Origin: Candidatus Hydrogenedens sp.
Lineage (GTDB): Bacteria; Hydrogenedentota; Hydrogenedentia; Hydrogenedentales; Hydrogenedentaceae
NCBI GenBank assembly: GCA_020216745.1
Contig: JAIWNQ010000005.1
Coordinates: forward strand, 1 to 10,000
Direction of reading: 5' to 3'
Length of the DNA: 10,000 nucleotides
Shown: one piece after another, positions 8,095 to 10,000 of the stretch
Layout: every line of letters starts with the position of its first letter
Position numbering within the stretch: position 1 is the first letter of the stretch
The notes under the pieces: generated by a model
What the model saw: the letters and a program-made list of their open reading frames with translations, nothing else
Told to the model about the DNA's origin: nothing
The model's database searches: none
Position numbers and translations under genes: made by a program

Positions 8095-9350
8095 CCAATA
8101 TTAACTGGCAATTATTTTCCGTTTTTATTGGTGGTGTTATTTCCTCCGCCTTTTTCGCTGGCTATGAAACTGGATTCATTTCGCTTAATCCGATACGTGT
8201 CAAACATCTCTCGGAAAAAACACATTCTCGACGTGCACAAATTCTTCTTAAATATCTGGATAATCCTGACCAACTTCTTATCGTATTATTGTTAGGTACA
8301 AATATTTCTATTGTTATAGCCTCAATAGCACTAACCCATTTGTTGGGAAACCCAATCTCATCTCTACTTGTAGCCACCGCAACCATACTCTTTTTTGGAG
8401 AAATTCTACCTAAAACTATTTTTCGGGTTCATCCTAATACGTTGTGTTATTTTTTCGTTCCCATAATTGTAATTTTTGATTTCCTTCTCAAGCCATTATC
8501 CATTCCAATTGTTTGGTTTTTCTCCAAAACGTTAGGGACAAATCAATGGTTCTCATCATTAAAATCATTAATGCGTTCGCCAGAAGATATGAAACGACTC
8601 GTAGAACAAGGAGCAGAACATGGAGGCATCCACGAGGAGGAGCGAGACCTTATCCACTCTGTTTTCGACCTTCAACAAAAAGTGGCAAAGGAGATTATGG
8701 TGCCTCGCATCGACATTTGTGCTGTATCCGTGCTGGCGAAACGGGACGATGTAGTACAGGTATTCAGAGAAAATCGATATACCCGTATTCCAGTATATGA
8801 AGAAAACATAGACCGAATCATAGGTATTATTAAGGCATTTGACCTGTTAAAAGATAAAACCAGAGAAAATCAAGATATACGACGCTTCATTCGCCCAGTA
8901 ATGTTCATCACAGATGCAACCCCGTTAGATGAAATCCTTAAACAAATGCGTCAACAACATCAAACTATGGCTATTGTTGTTGATGAATATGGTGGTACTG
9001 CAGGATTGATCACATTAGAAGACATTTTAGAAGAGATATTTGGCGAAATCCGTGATGAACATGACCAGGAAGAACTCCCTGTTCGCCAAATGGGTCCCGG
9101 TGACTATATTGTCCGTGCACGAACAACACTTGAAGAGTTTAGAGAAACAACGAAGATAGAACTCTATGATGACGAGGTAGAAACAATAGGTGGCTGGCTG
9201 ATAAAAATGGTTCAAAGAATACCACAGAAAGGAGAGGTTTTAATTGCAGGTCCCTTCCGCATCACTATTCTTGATGGAAAACCTAATTGTATAACCTTAA
9301 TACGCATGGAGTTTCAAAAGACCAATTCTCATGACGTTCCAAAGAAATAA
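8091..9350 (+). CDS. CNNM/CorC (HlyC/CorC) family membrane protein with DUF21 and CBS pair, copy 2
   Basis: This 419-residue protein has the same domain order as its upstream neighbour without the N-terminal extension: DUF21 transmembrane domain (about 7-150) with SSAFFAGYETGFISL (18-32), GTNISIV (69-75) and FGEILPK (102-108); the linker HGGIHEEERDLIHSVFDL (177-194); CBS1 (about 202-253); CBS2 (about 272-320) with AIVVDEYGGTAGL (294-306) and the intact LEDILEEIFGEI; and a CorC_HlyC domain (about 338-407). The ATG overlaps the previous stop as ATGA (8091-8094), with AGAAGGAA (8076-8083) at ideal spacing, so the pair is probably translated in a coupled way. The two proteins are clearly homologous but diverged, especially in the membrane domain, so this is an old duplication. 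The gene closes the operon; no strong terminator follows. A role in Mg2+ or other divalent cation homeostasis is inferred from the family. Confidence 0.94.
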   Translation: MTNINWQLFSVFIGGVISSAFFAGYETGFISLNPIRVKHLSEKTHSRRAQILLKYLDNPDQLLIVLLLGTNISIVIASIALTHLLGNPISSLLVATATILFFGEILPKTIFRVHPNTLCYFFVPIIVIFDFLLKPLSIPIVWFFSKTLGTNQWFSSLKSLMRSPEDMKRLVEQGAEHGGIHEEERDLIHSVFDLQQKVAKEIMVPRIDICAVSVLAKRDDVVQVFRENRYTRIPVYEENIDRIIGIIKAFDLLKDKTRENQDIRRFIRPVMFITDATPLDEILKQMRQQHQTMAIVVDEYGGTAGLITLEDILEEIFGEIRDEHDQEELPVRQMGPGDYIVRARTTLEEFRETTKIELYDDEVETIGGWLIKMVQRIPQKGEVLIAGPFRITILDGKPNCITLIRMEFQKTNSHDVPKK

Positions 9351-9390
9351 AATATGAGCCAACCTTTAGAAATCTAATTTGATTCTTCCT

Positions 9391-9455
9391 CTATACCTTT
9401 ATAGTTAAAATCTCTTCTTGAATGTGAGAATTTTTGCATAATTCATGACTATAAA
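9391..9455. repeat. AT-rich nested inverted repeats between convergent genes
   Basis: The 201-base gap 9351-9551 has no gene that I can support. It contains TTTATAGT (9398-9405) facing ACTATAAA (9448-9455), with TGAAT (9419-9423) facing ATTCA (9441-9445) nested inside. There is also a small hairpin, CTATA-CCTT-TATAG (9391-9404), that overlaps the outer left arm. Stems are short and A/T-only or nearly so, and no U-tract follows, so a rho-independent terminator is not supported. The location between convergent genes would suit transcript ends, but chance in AT-rich DNA is a fair alternative. Confidence 0.25.
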
Positions 9456-9551
9456 AGACTTAAGTGAGAGTCGCCTTTATTACTTTGAGACATCAATGAT
9501 ACTCTTAACTCACCCATTTGCCTCCAATAGTAATTCAAATATCCCATCCTG

Positions 9552-9998
9552 TTATTCATTCCGAAGAGATTTCGGAGGAGATAATACTTCCATCATGATA
9601 ATCGCCCATTGAAGTTGCGGAATATTGCCAATATTTTCTCGTAGATTGATAACCCCATGTCCCGCAGGTTGCATCGACATACGTTGCATTGGTGCAGTTA
9701 CTTCTGCTTTGCCCATACGAGCCATTGTAGAGACGGACTCACTTTTTGGTTTCGGTTTGATATCAATTTTTTTAGTTATGTATTTTCCTTGAACCTCCTT
9801 AAAAACAGGTTCCCTCTTTTCTGGAGTAGACTTTGTTTTTGGGCTTTCAACCTTTTGAGGAAGTTCTGTCTTTATAATAATAGGTTTTAATTTAGGTCCT
9901 TCTTCTTCCCACAATTCTTCATTCTGCTCTCCTTTTTTAGGTTTAGGCTCAAATAATGGAAGAGGTGGCGGTGGAGATTCGCTTTCCGTTCGGATAAC
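9552..9998 (-). CDS. Hypothetical proline-rich protein, C-terminal part only
   Basis: The minus-strand frame ending at the TAA at 9552-9554 is open to the right window edge, giving 148 visible residues; the true start lies outside. The TTG at 9912-9914 is internal to the open frame and need not be the start. The visible part begins with a proline run (SESPPPPLPLFEPKPK), continues as a charged, low-complexity linker rich in Pro, Lys and Glu (about 16-92), then a Met-rich stretch (MARMGKAEVTAPMQRMSMQ), and ends in a compact, folded-looking block with hydrophobic pattern: QLQWAIIMMEVLSPPKSLR near the C-terminus. Linkers like this often join a membrane anchor or sensor domain to a distal domain. 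I do not recognise the family. A short terminal EVL-x-PP-x-x-LR-type box is, from memory, seen at the ends of diverse bacterial proteins, but I cannot name it with confidence. It is convergent with the corC operon and so not part of it. Confidence 0.6.
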   Translation of the reverse strand, partial: VIRTESESPPPPLPLFEPKPKKGEQNEELWEEEGPKLKPIIIKTELPQKVESPKTKSTPEKREPVFKEVQGKYITKKIDIKPKPKSESVSTMARMGKAEVTAPMQRMSMQPAGHGVINLRENIGNIPQLQWAIIMMEVLSPPKSLRNE

Positions 9999-10000
9999 TA

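Noticed and set aside
8513..8800. Plus-strand open frame of 95 codons inside corC copy 2
   Set aside because: It lies wholly inside a strongly supported CorC gene in another frame and its Arg-rich translation has no family resemblance; a shadow frame.
9457..9472. GACT/AGTC hairpin as a terminator for the operon
   Set aside because: Only 4 base pairs with an 8-base loop and no U-tract; too weak.
9657..9890. Plus-strand open frame of 77 codons opposite the minus-strand proline-rich gene
   Set aside because: The minus-strand frame is longer, is open to the edge and has a coherent linker-plus-domain pattern; the plus frame is its antisense shadow.

Overview
The window is an AT-rich bacterial chromosome segment made almost entirely of conserved housekeeping genes. 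I see no mobile element, CRISPR array, tRNA or rRNA, and no clear accessory or defence system. Shine-Dalgarno sequences, tight gene spacing and ATGA stop/start overlaps mark it as bacterial. The lineage cannot be fixed from this sequence. The combination of an FtsB-like protein next to enolase, a 7TM-HD (PgpH-type) protein and two CNNM/CorC proteins, at low G+C, would suit an uncultured Gram-negative-type phylum, but that is a weak guess.

Layout. Positions 3-776 (+) encode a very AT-rich polytopic membrane protein resembling the DUF624/YesL family; its reading frame is open to the left window edge. Positions 810-2096 (+) encode enolase. After a 98-base AT-rich gap with a candidate promoter comes a compact same-strand series that looks like one operon: ftsB-like (2195-2491), phoH-like ATPase (2516-3580), pgpH-like cyclic-di-AMP phosphodiesterase (3577-6096), ybeY (6098-6583), and two tandem CNNM/CorC-type membrane proteins (6577-8094 and 8091-9350). 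From phoH onward every junction is an overlap or a 1-base gap. A 201-base non-coding gap follows, then the C-terminal part of a proline-rich protein on the minus strand (9552 to the right edge), convergent with the operon.

How the genes fit together. eno next to ftsB is a familiar neighbourhood in many bacteria. phoH (ybeZ)-ybeY-corC (ybeX) is the classic ribosome-maturation and ion-homeostasis cluster of E. coli and many other groups. Here a 7TM-HD phosphodiesterase gene is inserted between phoH and ybeY, so a second-messenger enzyme is co-expressed with RNA and ribosome maturation factors and with two membrane proteins whose CBS domains could bind nucleotides. The points most worth a second look are the possible link between cyclic-di-AMP and the CBS proteins, the odd translation-start arrangements of ftsB and phoH, the non-consensus YbeY motif, and the unrecognised minus-strand protein.
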